64,000 nt of DNA from Agrococcus jejuensis (GCF_007679035.1 NZ_VEFR01000002.1:285245-349244); one strand, 5' to 3'; positions 34,139 to 48,544 are shown, numbered from the stretch's first letter. Numbers and translations: made by a program. Notes: generated by a model from the letters alone, not told the origin.

Positions 34139-35920
34139 TCAGCCGATCGGCAGCGCCACGATCGCGCCGCTGCCCGGGGGCAGGTGCACGGCGGCATCGT
34201 CGAGCGCGACCGACGACGACGTGCCGAACAGCAGCGTCGCGCCGAGCGGCACCGGCGCCTCCCAGACGGCGTCGCCGACGTTCACGAGCACGTCGACCGG
34301 ACCCGTGCCCGGTGCTGCCTCGGCATCCGACGATCCCGCGACGCGCAGCGAGCCGCCGCGCGTGAGGCGCAGCGTGCGCGCCTCCTCGTCGACGACGACG
34401 CGGTTCGCGTGGAGCGACGGATCCGTGAGCGCAGCCCAGTCGCGTCGCAGCGCCGCGAGTCGCCGATAGCCCTCGAGCACGACCGCATGGCGGCCCGAGC
34501 CGAGCTCCTCCCACCGCAGCACCGAGCGGCGGAACGTCTCGGGATCCTGCGGGTCGGGCACGACCTCGGCATCCCACCCCATCGCCGCGAACTCGGCGAT
34601 GCGGCCCTCGGCGGTCAGGCGCCCGAGCTCCTCCTCGGGATGCGACGTGAAGAACTGGAACGGGCTCGACGCCGCCCACTCCTCGCCTTGGAACAGCATC
34701 GGCGTGAACGGGCCCGCGTACAGCAGCATCGCGGCGACGAGCAGCTGCGAGTCGTCGAGCACGTCGACGATGCGATCGCCGACGGCGCGGTTGCCGATCT
34801 GGTCGTGGTTCTGCGCGCTCACGACGAGCCGCCACGACGGCATCCGCTCGACGTCGATCGGATGACCGTGCTCGCGCCCGCGGAACGTCGACATGGTGCC
34901 GTCGTGGAAGAAGCCGCGCTCGAGCGCCTTGCCCAGCGCGCCGAGCGGCTCGAAGTCGCCGTAGTAGCCGCTGGTCTCGCGCGTGAGCGCGACGTGGATC
35001 GCGTGGTGGTAGTCGTCGCTCCACTGCGCGTCGAGGCCGTAGCCACCGCCCTCGCGCGGCGTGACGAGGCGCGGGTCGTTGAGATCGGACTCGGCGATGA
35101 GCGTCAGCGGGCGCCCCTGGTGCGCCGACTCCGACGCGACGGCGACCGTGAGCGCCTCGAGGATGTGGTCGTCCGGGTCGTCGACGAGCGCGTGCACCGC
35201 GTCGAGGCGCAGCGCATCCACGTGCATCTCGCGCAGCCAGTAGAGGGCGTTCTCGACGATGTAGCGCCGCACCTCGGGCTCGCGCACCTGCACGACCTCG
35301 CCCCACGTGTTGCGCTCGTCGCCGAGGTACGGCCCGTACAGCGGCAGGTAGTTGCCGCTGGGCCCGAGGTGGTTGTAGACGACGTCCTGGATGACGGCGA
35401 GGCCGGCCCGATGGCAGGCGTCGACGAAGCGCTGGTAGCCGGCAGGGCCGCCGTACTCCTCCTGCACGGCGTACCAGAGCACGCCGTCGTAGCCCCAGTT
35501 GCGCGTGCCGTTGAACGCGTTGACCGGCAGCAGCTCGACGTGCGTGACGCCGAGGGATGCGAGGTGCTCGAGCCTCGAGGCGGCGGCGTCGAACGTGCCC
35601 TCGGGCGTGAACGTGCCGACGTGCAGCTCGTAGACGACGCCGCCCGCCAGGCGACGGCCGGTCCAGTCGGCGTCCTGCCACTCGTGCTCGGTCGGGTCGA
35701 ACGTCTGCGACCGGTCGTGCACGCCCCGCGGCTGCCTGCGTGATCGCGGATCGGGGCGCACGGCATCGTCGTCGCCGATCTGGAAGCCGTACTCCCCCGC
35801 CGGCCCCGACTGGCGCCACCAGCCGCCGCCGGCATCCTCCATCTCGACGGATGCGCCCTCGGTGACGAGGCGCATGCGGGTCGCGCGCGGTGCCCAGACT
35901 CGGTACTCGTGGTCGGCCAT
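34139..35920 (-). CDS. treZ: Maltooligosyltrehalose trehalohydrolase
   Basis: TreZ cleaves the trehalose end from maltooligosyltrehalose made by TreY. The 593-residue protein has an N-terminal carbohydrate-binding domain (EYRVWAPRATRMRLV) and a GH13 catalytic domain with YELHVGTFTPEGTFDAA, DVVYNHLGPSGNYL, DALRLDAVHAL (catalytic Asp), LIAESDLNDPR (catalytic Glu) and VSAQNHDQIGNR, all diagnostic for TreZ. The ATG at 35920 was chosen over an upstream in-frame ATG at 35938. Together with GlgX and TreY (36558-41140) it completes trehalose synthesis from glycogen, although an unrelated membrane gene separates it from treY. Confidence 0.95.
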   Translation of the reverse strand: MADHEYRVWAPRATRMRLVTEGASVEMEDAGGGWWRQSGPAGEYGFQIGDDDAVRPDPRSRRQPRGVHDRSQTFDPTEHEWQDADWTGRRLAGGVVYELHVGTFTPEGTFDAAASRLEHLASLGVTHVELLPVNAFNGTRNWGYDGVLWYAVQEEYGGPAGYQRFVDACHRAGLAVIQDVVYNHLGPSGNYLPLYGPYLGDERNTWGEVVQVREPEVRRYIVENALYWLREMHVDALRLDAVHALVDDPDDHILEALTVAVASESAHQGRPLTLIAESDLNDPRLVTPREGGGYGLDAQWSDDYHHAIHVALTRETSGYYGDFEPLGALGKALERGFFHDGTMSTFRGREHGHPIDVERMPSWRLVVSAQNHDQIGNRAVGDRIVDVLDDSQLLVAAMLLYAGPFTPMLFQGEEWAASSPFQFFTSHPEEELGRLTAEGRIAEFAAMGWDAEVVPDPQDPETFRRSVLRWEELGSGRHAVVLEGYRRLAALRRDWAALTDPSLHANRVVVDEEARTLRLTRGGSLRVAGSSDAEAAPGTGPVDVLVNVGDAVWEAPVPLGATLLFGTSSSVALDDAAVHLPPGSGAIVALPIG

Positions 35921-35992
35921 GCCTCCACCCTGTCGCACGCGCCGACGTGGCGACAGGGCGCAGGTCGACGTGCTAGGCGCCGAGCGTGGCGA

Positions 35993-36481
35993 TCAGGCGC
36001 GGCCCTGCGCGTCGTACCACTCGTTCGACGCGGGCAGGAAGAGCAGCACGATGGCGACGATCGTGAGCACGGCGCCGACGTTGATGGAGCCGTTCGAGAC
36101 GAGGCCGACGACGAGGCTCGCGACGCACACGACGGCGAGCGCCATCCGCGCCCAGCCGCGCCCCTTGCCCGCGAAGACCAGCAGGACGGCCTGCACCACG
36201 ACGATCGCGAGACCGACGACGAGGAAGGTGACGGCGATGCCCATCACGGCGCCATCGCCCGCCGCGCCCGCGCCGGCGCTGGCGCCGGCGAGCAGCAGCA
36301 TCGCGAGGAACGCGAGCACGACGGTGAGCACGACACCGACCCAGAGGATGCCGAGGCCCCACTGCACGGCGGCCGGCTTCGAGACGTATCGTCGTGCCGA
36401 CGGCGGCCCGAGCTGCGCGGCGAGCCCGAACGGCTCCGACACGGCCTCGTCGCGGTGTACGGGCTCCTGCGGCATCGTCAT
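35993..36481 (-). CDS. Four-helix membrane protein within the trehalose cluster
   Basis: The 162-residue protein has four hydrophobic segments (about 42-66, 75-100, 109-128 and 133-152) and an N-terminal hydrophilic region of about 38 residues. No domain family was recognised. It lies between treZ and treY with its own TAGCGT hexamer 6 nt before the ATG, so it is likely transcribed from its own promoter and may not belong to the trehalose pathway. Confidence 0.65.
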   Translation of the reverse strand: MTMPQEPVHRDEAVSEPFGLAAQLGPPSARRYVSKPAAVQWGLGILWVGVVLTVVLAFLAMLLLAGASAGAGAAGDGAVMGIAVTFLVVGLAIVVVQAVLLVFAGKGRGWARMALAVVCVASLVVGLVSNGSINVGAVLTIVAIVLLFLPASNEWYDAQGRA

Positions 36482-36557
36482 GCCGCGACGCTACCTCCGG
36501 GGCGCCGGACGAGGCTGGACCCGCGGTGCGAGCCCCGTGCGACGTCCGGCGACCGGA

Positions 36558-41140
<4,583 letters not shown>

Positions 41141-41244
41141 CTCGTCGACACTACGTGTGCGCGGCGGTGCGATCGCTGGACTTGCGCGTCGGGGCGCAGC
41201 GCCCTAGCGCGCGACGGGTGACGCCTCCCGACGGTCGTCGCGGA

Positions 41245-41727
41245 TCAGTCGCCGACGGGCATGACCGTGCCGCCCGTGATGTGCACGAGCTCGTCGAACG
41301 TCAGCAGGAAGACCGTGTCCGGGGTACCCGCCGCCGCCGAGATGCGGTCGTAGTCCGCCAGCGCCTCGTCGACGATCGTGCGCACGGGCGCCGGATGCCC
41401 GATCGGGGCGACGCCGCCGATCACCTGGCTCGTCGCCGCGCGCACCTGCTCGGGCGTCGCGCGCTGGATGGCGCCTTCGCCGAGCGCGGTCGCGAGCGCG
41501 TCGGTGTCGACGCGGTGACGACCGCTCGTCATCACGAGCAGCGGCGCATCGGCCATCCAGAAGATCAGCGAGTTCGCGATCTGCCCCACCTCGATGCCCA
41601 GCGCATCCGCCGCCGCCTTCGCCGTGTGCACGCCGCCGGGGAAGTGCACGATGTCGCGCTCGACGCCGAGGTCGCGGAGCTGCTGCTGGAGTGCGAGGGC
41701 CTTGGTGGGGATGGTCACGGCATCCAT
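41245..41727 (-). CDS. YbaK/EbsC family protein (aminoacyl-tRNA deacylase-like)
   Basis: The 160-residue protein shows the YbaK/prolyl-tRNA editing domain: HFPGGVHTAKAAADALGIEV, IANSLIFWMADAPLLVMTSG and the GGVAPIGHPAPVRTIVDEAL loop with conserved Gly/His. Such proteins clear mischarged tRNAs. GGGAGG precedes the ATG. It stands alone, followed by half of an R repeat. Editing substrate (Ala, Cys or other) unknown. Confidence 0.88.
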   Translation of the reverse strand: MDAVTIPTKALALQQQLRDLGVERDIVHFPGGVHTAKAAADALGIEVGQIANSLIFWMADAPLLVMTSGRHRVDTDALATALGEGAIQRATPEQVRAATSQVIGGVAPIGHPAPVRTIVDEALADYDRISAAAGTPDTVFLLTFDELVHITGGTVMPVGD

Positions 41728-41763
41728 CCTGCCTCCCCACCAGGACGCGGGTGCGCCTCCCAC

Positions 41764-41790
41764 CAGCTGGTCGAGGAGCGCCCCGACCCG
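41764..41790. repeat. R-family left-arm fragment, copy R5
   Basis: A single CAGCTGGTCGAGGAG arm without its partner, between the YbaK gene and the DoxX gene, suggesting a truncated copy of the R element. Confidence 0.65.
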
Positions 41791-41795
41791 AGCAG

Positions 41796-42242
41796 TCAGG
41801 CGGCCGCGACGCGGCGGCGCGAGCGACCCGACAGCGCGCCGTCGATGCCGAGGCGGCCACCGCCCACGACCGCGAGCGCGAGCGCGCCGGCGCCGAGCGC
41901 TGCGACGAGCTCCCAGCCGCCGTCGCCCGCGAAGACGCCGAACGGCGCGTGCACCAGCAGGGCGGCCACCAGCATGTCGACCGCCACGAGCACGCCCACG
42001 ATCGGCAGCGCGGCGCCGAGCACGATGAGCACGCCGCCGAGCAGCTCGACGCCGATGACGAACGGCGCCAGCACCTCCGGCAGCGGCACGCCCATGCCCG
42101 CGAAGCCGCCGACGGTCGCCTCGAGCCCCTGGTCGAAGAGCTTCTGCGCGCCGTGCGCGACCATGACGCCGCCCACGACGAGGCGGAGCAGGAGCAGCGA
42201 GACGTCGGCGGCGAGCGGAGTGGATGCGGAGAGCGGACGCAT
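41796..42242 (-). CDS. DoxX family membrane protein
   Basis: The 148-residue protein has four membrane helices (about 15-38, 56-80, 82-98, 106-128) and the DoxX features VSLLLLRLVVGGVMVAHGAQK and FAGMGVPLPEVLAPFVIG. Family members are often linked to thiol or sulfur redox systems and to cell envelope function. It is not in an obvious operon. Function is inferred from the family only. Confidence 0.85.
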   Translation of the reverse strand: MRPLSASTPLAADVSLLLLRLVVGGVMVAHGAQKLFDQGLEATVGGFAGMGVPLPEVLAPFVIGVELLGGVLIVLGAALPIVGVLVAVDMLVAALLVHAPFGVFAGDGGWELVAALGAGALALAVVGGGRLGIDGALSGRSRRRVAAA

Positions 42243-42375
42243 GGGGGAGCCCTTCGGGTCGCGGGAGGGGACGGTCGGCAGTCTTCCGATCGCCCCTCTG
42301 TCGCGGCTATGCGCGGTCGGGCATCCGCCGATCCGTGCGTGCGACCCGGGGGGCCCTCCGAGGAGCGGTCCTTCG

Positions 42376-43035
42376 TCAGCCGACGACGCCGATGCCCAGG
42401 TGCGCCGCGAACGCTGGGGCGAGCAGCGACAGCTGCACGTCGTCGATCACGGCGCCCGCGAGCGACTCGACGGGCGTCACGACGCGCGGCTCGAGGCCGC
42501 GCAGGTCGACGTGCCGCAGCGTGGCGCGCGGCAGCTCGAGCGTGTGGACCGTGGAGCCGGGGAATGCGGCGCGGTCGAGCTCGGCGTCGCCGACGTCGAG
42601 CGTGTCGATCGTGCAGTCGCGGAAGGTGAGGTCGCGAGCGCGCGCCGCCCGCAGGTTCACGTGGCCGAGCTTGCAGCCGACGAACGCGACCGAGCGGATG
42701 CTCGCATCCGACAGGTCGATCGACCCGATGCGGCTCGCGACCACCTCGACGTCGCGCCAGACGCTGCGCCCGGCGTCGAGCTGGGCCGCGTCGAGCCGCT
42801 CGAGACGCGACTCGACGAGGTGCGCGTGCCGCAGCACCGCTCCGCTCGCCTGCCAGCGCTCGACGTGGCACTCCGACAGGGCGAGCTCGGCCAGGTCGGC
42901 ACCGGCCGAGTCGACGTCGACGACGTGCACGCGGTCGAGCACCGCAGCATCGTGAAGGGCGTGGGGGCTCGCGTCGTCGAGCGGCGGCAGCACGACCCGC
43001 GGCTCGGTGGGCGCCTGCAGTCGATCGGTCGGCAT
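42376..43035 (-). CDS. Pentapeptide-repeat-like protein
   Basis: A 219-residue protein whose central region (about 55-170) repeats leucine-centred units such as LDRVHVVDVDSAGADLAELA, LSECHVERW, LRHAHLVESRLERLDAAQLD and LRAARARDLTFRDCTIDTLD, consistent with a degenerate A(D/N)LxX right-handed beta helix. No enzymatic motif is visible. I chose the ATG at 43035 because GAGGGG lies 6 nt upstream of it, whereas the ATG at 43041 overlaps that site. Function unknown; such folds often mimic DNA or bind partners. Confidence 0.7.
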   Translation of the reverse strand: MPTDRLQAPTEPRVVLPPLDDASPHALHDAAVLDRVHVVDVDSAGADLAELALSECHVERWQASGAVLRHAHLVESRLERLDAAQLDAGRSVWRDVEVVASRIGSIDLSDASIRSVAFVGCKLGHVNLRAARARDLTFRDCTIDTLDVGDAELDRAAFPGSTVHTLELPRATLRHVDLRGLEPRVVTPVESLAGAVIDDVQLSLLAPAFAAHLGIGVVG

Positions 43036-43132
43036 CCGCATCCCCTCGTGCGCGTCGATCGCGCGCGGCCCATGGTGGCATGCGGGCGCGATGCCGCGGG
43101 TGGCATGCGCCGGGAGCACGGATCCGCGCCAG

Positions 43133-43276
43133 CAGCTGGTCGAGGAGGCCCCGAGCCGTAGGCGAGGAGCCGTCACGAGACCACGTGAGATGCCCGCCCG
43201 GCGCGACCAGGAGCGGCCGTCGCGTGGTCTCGTGACGCGTGCTCGCCCAGGGGCTCGCGCGCTCCTCGACCAGCTG
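43133..43276. repeat. R-family element, copy R4
   Basis: A compact full copy with left arm CAGCTGGTCGAGGAG, CACGAGACC block, shortened core and right arm ending CTCCTCGACCAGCTG. It sits in the 396-nt divergent region 43036-43431 between the pentapeptide gene and the mannosidase gene; apart from a GGGAGG ribosome site at 43422 nothing else is seen there. Confidence 0.8.
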
Positions 43277-43431
43277 ATGGGGCGCTGGCAGCGGACGAGC
43301 AGAGGATGCGCATCGAGCGCGACCACGCCGCTCGTACGACGCACCCAGCCGCTCGACGGGTCGCGGGCCTACGCTGGCGCCGTCCGCCGGATGCACGATG
43401 CTCGGTGGCCTCGAGCTCCACGGGAGGTGTC

Positions 43432-46400
43432 GTGCGCGCTGCCGCGAGCTGGCTCCTCGGCCTCCCCGTCGAGCAGCCGGCGGCCTACCGCAGGCTCCTG
43501 GCGATCCGCGAGCGCATCTGGACGCGCATCGCGCCGCTCGAGGCGTCCATCCTCACGAGCGCCGAGCCCACGCCGTTCGGTGCGTGGCGTCCGCACGACT
43601 TCCGCCCCATCCGTCCCGGCACCGCGTGGGGCGACGTCTTCGAGTGCGGCTGGCTCCACCTCACGGGCCCCGCCGCGACCGACCCGCGCGCCGAGGTGCT
43701 GCTCGGCATCCGCGGCGAGAGCCTCGTGCACGACGCCGACGGCACCGTGCTCGACGCGACGACGACCGTCTACCTGCAGGGCGACCTGCCGCATCCCGGC
43801 GGCCGATTCCGCACGATCCGCGGCGTCGACACGAGCCGACCGATCGACCTCTACGCCGACGCGACCTACAACGGCCTGCTGCTCTACCCCGTCGGCAGGG
43901 CGCGGTTCCACGGCGCGCATCTCGCCGTGCGCGACGAGGAGGCCTACGGCCTCTACTTCGACGCGCTCACGCTCACGATGCTCGCGGGCCACACCGACGA
44001 CGCCGCGCTGCGACGCTCGCTGCGCGCGGCGCTCGACGAGGCGTGGAGGACGTTCCGAGCCGGCGACCTCGCCGCCGCGCGCGCAGCCCTCGCCCCCGCG
44101 CTCGCGGAGCCCGCCACCGACCCGCTCGAGTACACGGCCATCGGCCACGGGCACCTCGACATGGCGTGGCTCTGGCCGCTGCGCGAGACGCACCGCAAGT
44201 CCGCCCGCACGTACGCGCGGCAGCTGCGCTCGGTCGAGCAGCATGCCGGGTACGTGTACGGCACGAGCCAGCCGCAGCAGCTGCAGTGGATGCGCGACCA
44301 GCACCCGGCGCTGTTCGACCGCCTCAGGCGCGCCGTGGCGGCGGGCGGCATCGAGGCGCAGGGCTCGTTCTGGATCGAGCCCGACACGAACCTGCCCAGC
44401 GGCGAGTCGCTCATCCGCCAGGCGATCGTCGGGCGCCGGTTCTGGCAGCGCGAGCTCGGCGTGTCCGACGAGCGGCTGCGACTGTGCTGGCTGCCCGACA
44501 CGTTCGGCTACTCGGGCGCGCTGCCGCAGATCCTGCGGGGCACCGGCATGGAGTGGTTCCAGACGATCAAGCTCGCCTGGAACGAGGTCAACGACTTCCC
44601 CCACCGCACGTTCCGCTGGGCCGGCATCGACGGCTCCGAGGTGCTCGTGCACATGCCGCCCGAGGGCGACTACAACGCGCGGGCCGCCGCCGACGGCCTG
44701 CTGAAGGGCCTGCGCCAGCATCCCGAGCGCAGCATGGGCACCGCGCTGCTCGTGTACGGCGGCGGGGATGGCGGCGGCGGGCCGAGCGAGGTGCACCACG
44801 AGGTGCTCGACCGCGAGATCGGTGCCGACGGCGCCGGCATCGCAGGGCTGCCGCGCGTGCGGCGAGGCAGCGCATCCGACTTCTTCGCGCGCCTCGCCGA
44901 GCTCGAGGTGCCGCATCGCCACGAGGGCGAGCTGTACCTCGAGAAGCACCAGGGCACCTACACGACGCAGGCGGCGACGAAGCGATGGAACCGCACGCTC
45001 GAGCGGCTGCTGCACGACGTCGAGGCGCTCGCCGCCGCGCTCGGCCCCGAGGTGCGCGAGCGGGTGCGCGACGAGCTCGAGCCCGTGTGGCAGGAGGCGC
45101 TGCTGCAGCAGTTCCACGACATCCTGCCCGGGTCGTCGATCGCGCGCGTGCATCGCGAGTCGGTCGCGGCGTTCGAACGGCTCGCCGGGGTCGTCGAGGC
45201 GCGGATCGCCGCCCTGACCGAGGAGCTGCCCGCCGCCGAGGGCGTCGCGGCGCTCAACCTCGCCCCTGTCGCGCGCGACGAGCCCATCCGCGTCGACGGC
45301 GCGTGGATGCGCGCGGTCGTGCCGCCGTACGCGACCGCGGCGCTCGTGCCCGAGGCCGAGCATCCGGAGCTCGTGGCGGACGCATCCGGGCTCGCGAACG
45401 GCGTGCTCGCCCTGCGGTTCGACGACGCGACGGGCGCGATCGTCTCGATGGTCGACGCCGACGGCGTCGAGCACGCGGGCGCGGGGCTCAATCGGCTCGT
45501 GCTGCACCGGGACCCGTTCCAGATCCCGTTCGACGCGTGGGACATCTCGGCGAAGGCCGCCGCGGCGCCCGGCAGGCCGCTGCGCGTCGTCGAGCGGTCG
45601 TGGCACGTCGACGGGCCGCGCGCCGTGCGGCGGCACGTGCTCGAGGGGCCCAGGGTGCGCATCGAGCAGGACGTCGTGCTCGAGGCCGGTGCGACGCTCG
45701 TGCGGTTCGAGACCCGCGTCGACTGGCGGCAGCGCCACCGCATGCTGCGCGCCGAGCACCGGCCGTCGCGGTACGGCGACGAGGCGCTGTGCGAGATCCA
45801 GATGGGCCACATCCGCCGCGCCACGACCGAGCGCGACAGCGTCGAGCGCGCGCAGTTCGAGGTGGTGGCGCATCGCTGGCTCGCCGTCGAGGACGAGGAC
45901 GGGGCGGGCTTCGCGATGCTCAACGACGGCAAGTACGGGCACCGTGCGAAGCACGGCCTGCTGTCGCTCAACCTGCTGCGCTCCCCCACGTTCCCCGACC
46001 GCACCGCGGACCGCGGCGCGCACGCCTTCACGTATGCGATCCGCCCGTACGCGCCCGGCGCGCTGCACGAGGTCATCGCCGACGGGTACCGCCTGCAGGC
46101 GCCACCGCGCGTCATGCGCGGGCGCGCGCTCGCGCCGCTCGTGCGCGCCTCGACGCCGGGCGTCGTGGTCGAGACGGTCGCGCCGGCCTACGACTCCGAC
46201 GGCGTCGTCGTGCGCATCTACGAGTCGCTGGGGCGGGCGACGACCACGGCGATCGAGACGTCAATCCCGCATCGCGCGGCCTGGCGCACCGACATGCTCG
46301 AGCGGCGCGTGGATGCGGCGGGTGCGCTCGCGCCGACCGCCGAGCCCGCCGACCTGTCAGACGTCGCGCTGCGACCCTTCGAGATCGCGACGTTCGTGCT

Positions 46401-46434
46401 GGAGTCGGCGGCGGAGCCCTCAGCGCCCCGCTGA
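43432..46434 (+). CDS. Alpha-mannosidase (GH38)
   Basis: The 1000-residue protein has the GH38 zinc and catalytic motifs GHGHLDMAWLWPLRET (metal His and Asp), LPDTFGYSGALPQI (nucleophile Asp), and the C-terminal mannosidase beta domains (FETRVDWRQRHRML, GFAMLNDGKYG). It hydrolyses alpha-mannosides, possibly from its own mannan-like glycans or from environmental glycans. The GTG at 43432 follows GGGAGG and lines up with the family N-terminus; the 42 in-frame residues before it are not family-like. No glycan-utilisation genes adjoin it. The stop overlaps the convergent DUF808 gene by 15 nt. Confidence 0.93.
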   Translation: MRAAASWLLGLPVEQPAAYRRLLAIRERIWTRIAPLEASILTSAEPTPFGAWRPHDFRPIRPGTAWGDVFECGWLHLTGPAATDPRAEVLLGIRGESLVHDADGTVLDATTTVYLQGDLPHPGGRFRTIRGVDTSRPIDLYADATYNGLLLYPVGRARFHGAHLAVRDEEAYGLYFDALTLTMLAGHTDDAALRRSLRAALDEAWRTFRAGDLAAARAALAPALAEPATDPLEYTAIGHGHLDMAWLWPLRETHRKSARTYARQLRSVEQHAGYVYGTSQPQQLQWMRDQHPALFDRLRRAVAAGGIEAQGSFWIEPDTNLPSGESLIRQAIVGRRFWQRELGVSDERLRLCWLPDTFGYSGALPQILRGTGMEWFQTIKLAWNEVNDFPHRTFRWAGIDGSEVLVHMPPEGDYNARAAADGLLKGLRQHPERSMGTALLVYGGGDGGGGPSEVHHEVLDREIGADGAGIAGLPRVRRGSASDFFARLAELEVPHRHEGELYLEKHQGTYTTQAATKRWNRTLERLLHDVEALAAALGPEVRERVRDELEPVWQEALLQQFHDILPGSSIARVHRESVAAFERLAGVVEARIAALTEELPAAEGVAALNLAPVARDEPIRVDGAWMRAVVPPYATAALVPEAEHPELVADASGLANGVLALRFDDATGAIVSMVDADGVEHAGAGLNRLVLHRDPFQIPFDAWDISAKAAAAPGRPLRVVERSWHVDGPRAVRRHVLEGPRVRIEQDVVLEAGATLVRFETRVDWRQRHRMLRAEHRPSRYGDEALCEIQMGHIRRATTERDSVERAQFEVVAHRWLAVEDEDGAGFAMLNDGKYGHRAKHGLLSLNLLRSPTFPDRTADRGAHAFTYAIRPYAPGALHEVIADGYRLQAPPRVMRGRALAPLVRASTPGVVVETVAPAYDSDGVVVRIYESLGRATTTAIETSIPHRAAWRTDMLERRVDAAGALAPTAEPADLSDVALRPFEIATFVLESAAEPSAPR

Positions 46435-47382
46435 CGTCCCGTGGGTCGAGTCGGGCGCGGCGTCGACCGCGTCGCCGTGCGCGGCCGTGCGCGGTGCGTC
46501 GTCTGCGCGCCGACGGAGCAGGCGACCGACGAGCGCGATCACCCCGACGATCACGGCGCCCACCACCAGGCCGAGCACGAGCGACACCGCGGTGTCGACC
46601 AGCCACACCACGATGGGCCCGGCAGCCGCGACGACGTCGGTCATCGCATGCACGAGCTCGTACGGCCCGTCCCACAGGTGCGCCTCATGCAGGTTCGCGA
46701 TCACGAGGTGCCCGCCGACCCACAGCATCGCCACCGTGCCGATGACGCTGATGACGCGGAACACGGCCGGCATGGATCGCACGATGCGGGCACCGGTGCG
46801 TCGCGTGCCGCGGGCGTCCGACTTCATCATCCTGAGCCCGATGTCATCGAGCTTCACGAGCAACGCCACCGCGCCGTAGACGAGCACGGTCATCGCGAGC
46901 GCGATCACCGCAAGCACGGCCAGCGTCGGCCAGAACCCCAGCGCAGGATCGATCTCCGACAGGGAGATGAGCATGATCTCGGTGCTGAGGATCAGGTCGG
47001 TTCGGATGGCTCCGAACACCAGCCTCTTCTCATCACGAGGCTCGTCGTCGGCAGCCTCGTGGTGGTGGAGGCCGAACCACTCCATCACCTTCTCGGCGCC
47101 CTCGTAGCAGAGGAAGGCGCCGCCGACGATGAGCAGGTACGGGAGCACCCACGGCGCGAACGCCGACAGCAGCAACGCCAGCGGGATGATGATGACGAAC
47201 TTGTTGAAGATGCTGCCCAGCGAGATGCGCCACACCACGGGCAGCTCTCGCGCGGGCGACAGCCCCTGCACGTACTGCGGCGTCACCGCGGCGTCGTCGA
47301 TGACGACGCCCGCGGTCTTCGCGCTCGCCTTGAGGGCAGCCGTGAGGATGTCGTCGACGACCGCGAGCAGACCAACCGACAT
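46420..47382 (-). CDS. DUF808 (YedI-like) membrane protein
   Basis: The 320-residue protein begins MSVGLLAVVDDILTAALKAS and has five or six membrane helices with the family features VIDDAAVTPQYVQGL, IFNKFVIIIPLALLLS, FGLHHHE and ILSTEIMLISLSEI. DUF808/YedI proteins are conserved membrane proteins of unknown role. AGGAGGA lies 8 nt before the ATG. Its 3' end overlaps the mannosidase gene. Confidence 0.88.
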   Translation of the reverse strand: MSVGLLAVVDDILTAALKASAKTAGVVIDDAAVTPQYVQGLSPARELPVVWRISLGSIFNKFVIIIPLALLLSAFAPWVLPYLLIVGGAFLCYEGAEKVMEWFGLHHHEAADDEPRDEKRLVFGAIRTDLILSTEIMLISLSEIDPALGFWPTLAVLAVIALAMTVLVYGAVALLVKLDDIGLRMMKSDARGTRRTGARIVRSMPAVFRVISVIGTVAMLWVGGHLVIANLHEAHLWDGPYELVHAMTDVVAAAGPIVVWLVDTAVSLVLGLVVGAVIVGVIALVGRLLRRRADDAPRTAAHGDAVDAAPDSTHGTSAGR

Positions 47383-47470
47383 GCGTGCGCTCCTCCTGCC
47401 GAGATGGTCCCGGACGCGACCAGCGTAGTGAGCGCGGCCGTGCACATCCCGCATCCCCTAGCGTCGAGGG

Positions 47471-48364
47471 GTGCGGATGGATCGGCGTGGCGGCTCGGGC
47501 ATCGCCCTCGTGCTCGCGGGCATCTGCTCGGTGCAGGCGGGCGCATCCGTGGCGAAGCTGCTCTTCGAGCACCTCGACCCCACCGCCGTGACATGGCTGC
47601 GACTCGCGTTCGCGTCGCTCATCCTGCTCGCCATCGCGCGCCCGAAGGTGCGCGAGTGGGATCGTCGCACCTGGCGGGCCGTGCTGCTGCTGGGCGTCGC
47701 CCTGGCCGGCATGAACCTCATGTTCTACGTCGCGATGGAGCGCATCCCGCTCGCGCTCGCCGTGACGCTCGAGCTGCTGGGCCCGCTCGTGCTCGCGCTC
47801 GCGCTGTCGCGCCGCTGGGTGGATGCGGCGTGGGTGCTGCTCGCGGGCGGCGGCGTCGGCATCATCGGCGCGCAGTCGCTCACGGGTGCGCTCGACGCGA
47901 TCGGCGTGCTGCTCGCGCTCGCCGCGGGCGCGTGCTGGGCCGGCTACATCCTCGCGTCGCATCGGGTGGGCGAGCTCGTGCCCGGCGTCGGCGGGCTCAC
48001 GGCGGCGATGTGCGTCGCGGCCGTGCTCACGACGCCGTTCGGCGCGGTCGGCGCGATCACCGGCGTGACGGCACAGCCCTGGCTGCTGCTGCCGGCGCTG
48101 GGCGTCGCGATCCTGTCGAGCGCGATCGCCTACGCGTTCGAGCTCGCGGCGCTGCGCCGCATCCCGCCGCGCGTCTTCGGGGTGCTCATGGCCCTCGAGC
48201 CCGTCGCAGCCGGCCTCTTCGCCCTCGCGATCGTGGGCGAGGGCATCGGTCCCGTGCAGATGCTCGCCCTCGGCATCGTCGTCGTGGCGGCGGCCGGCGT
48301 CGCGCTCACCGCCGCGAAGGATCCGCCGGTCACGCCCGACACGGGCGCGATCGTGCAGCAGTAG
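47471..48364 (+). CDS. EamA/RhtA-type DMT transporter
   Basis: The 297-residue protein has ten membrane helices in two EamA halves, with RhtA-like positions (LVLAGICSVQAGASVAKLLF, LAGMNLMFYVAMERIPLALA, RIPPRVFGVLMALEPVAAGL). RhtA exports threonine and homoserine; the same substrate type is only a guess here. TAGCGT ends 6 nt before the GTG start, which supports a leaderless start. An S-family repeat array follows. Confidence 0.87.
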   Translation: MRMDRRGGSGIALVLAGICSVQAGASVAKLLFEHLDPTAVTWLRLAFASLILLAIARPKVREWDRRTWRAVLLLGVALAGMNLMFYVAMERIPLALAVTLELLGPLVLALALSRRWVDAAWVLLAGGGVGIIGAQSLTGALDAIGVLLALAAGACWAGYILASHRVGELVPGVGGLTAAMCVAAVLTTPFGAVGAITGVTAQPWLLLPALGVAILSSAIAYAFELAALRRIPPRVFGVLMALEPVAAGLFALAIVGEGIGPVQMLALGIVVVAAAGVALTAAKDPPVTPDTGAIVQQ

Positions 48365-48393
48365 CGCACCCCGCGCCGCCGCGATTCCCGCCT

Positions 48394-48544
48394 CACGAGG
48401 TGCGTCTCACGTTGCGAGGTGCGCTTCTCGTTCGCGAGGTGCGCTTCTCGTTGCGAGGTGCGCTCCTCGTTCGCGAGGTGCGCTTCTCCTGCTCAGGTGC
48501 GCGGAGAGCCGCACCCCGTCAGGAGCACCGCACCCCGCAACGGG
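48394..48544. repeat. S-family GAGGTGCGC hairpin array, copy S2 (expanded)
   Basis: Five direct repeats of about 19-20 bp (consensus near GCGAGGTGCGCTTCTCGTT) run from 48394 to about 48492, then a hairpin AGGTGCGCGGAGAGCCGCACC, then degenerate inverted units. It fills most of the 215-nt gap between two genes on the plus strand. Unit spacing is too short and uniform for CRISPR. Confidence 0.8.

Noticed and set aside
43306..43431. Extended N-terminus of the GH38 mannosidase from 43306
   Set aside because: The extra 42 residues are unlike the family, overlap the R4 flank, and the GTG at 43432 has a proper GGGAGG site.
48394..48544. CRISPR-like direct repeats
   Set aside because: Units are about 19-20 bp, contiguous and without unique spacers, and are mirrored by inverted units; this fits a hairpin array, not CRISPR. 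No cas genes are present.
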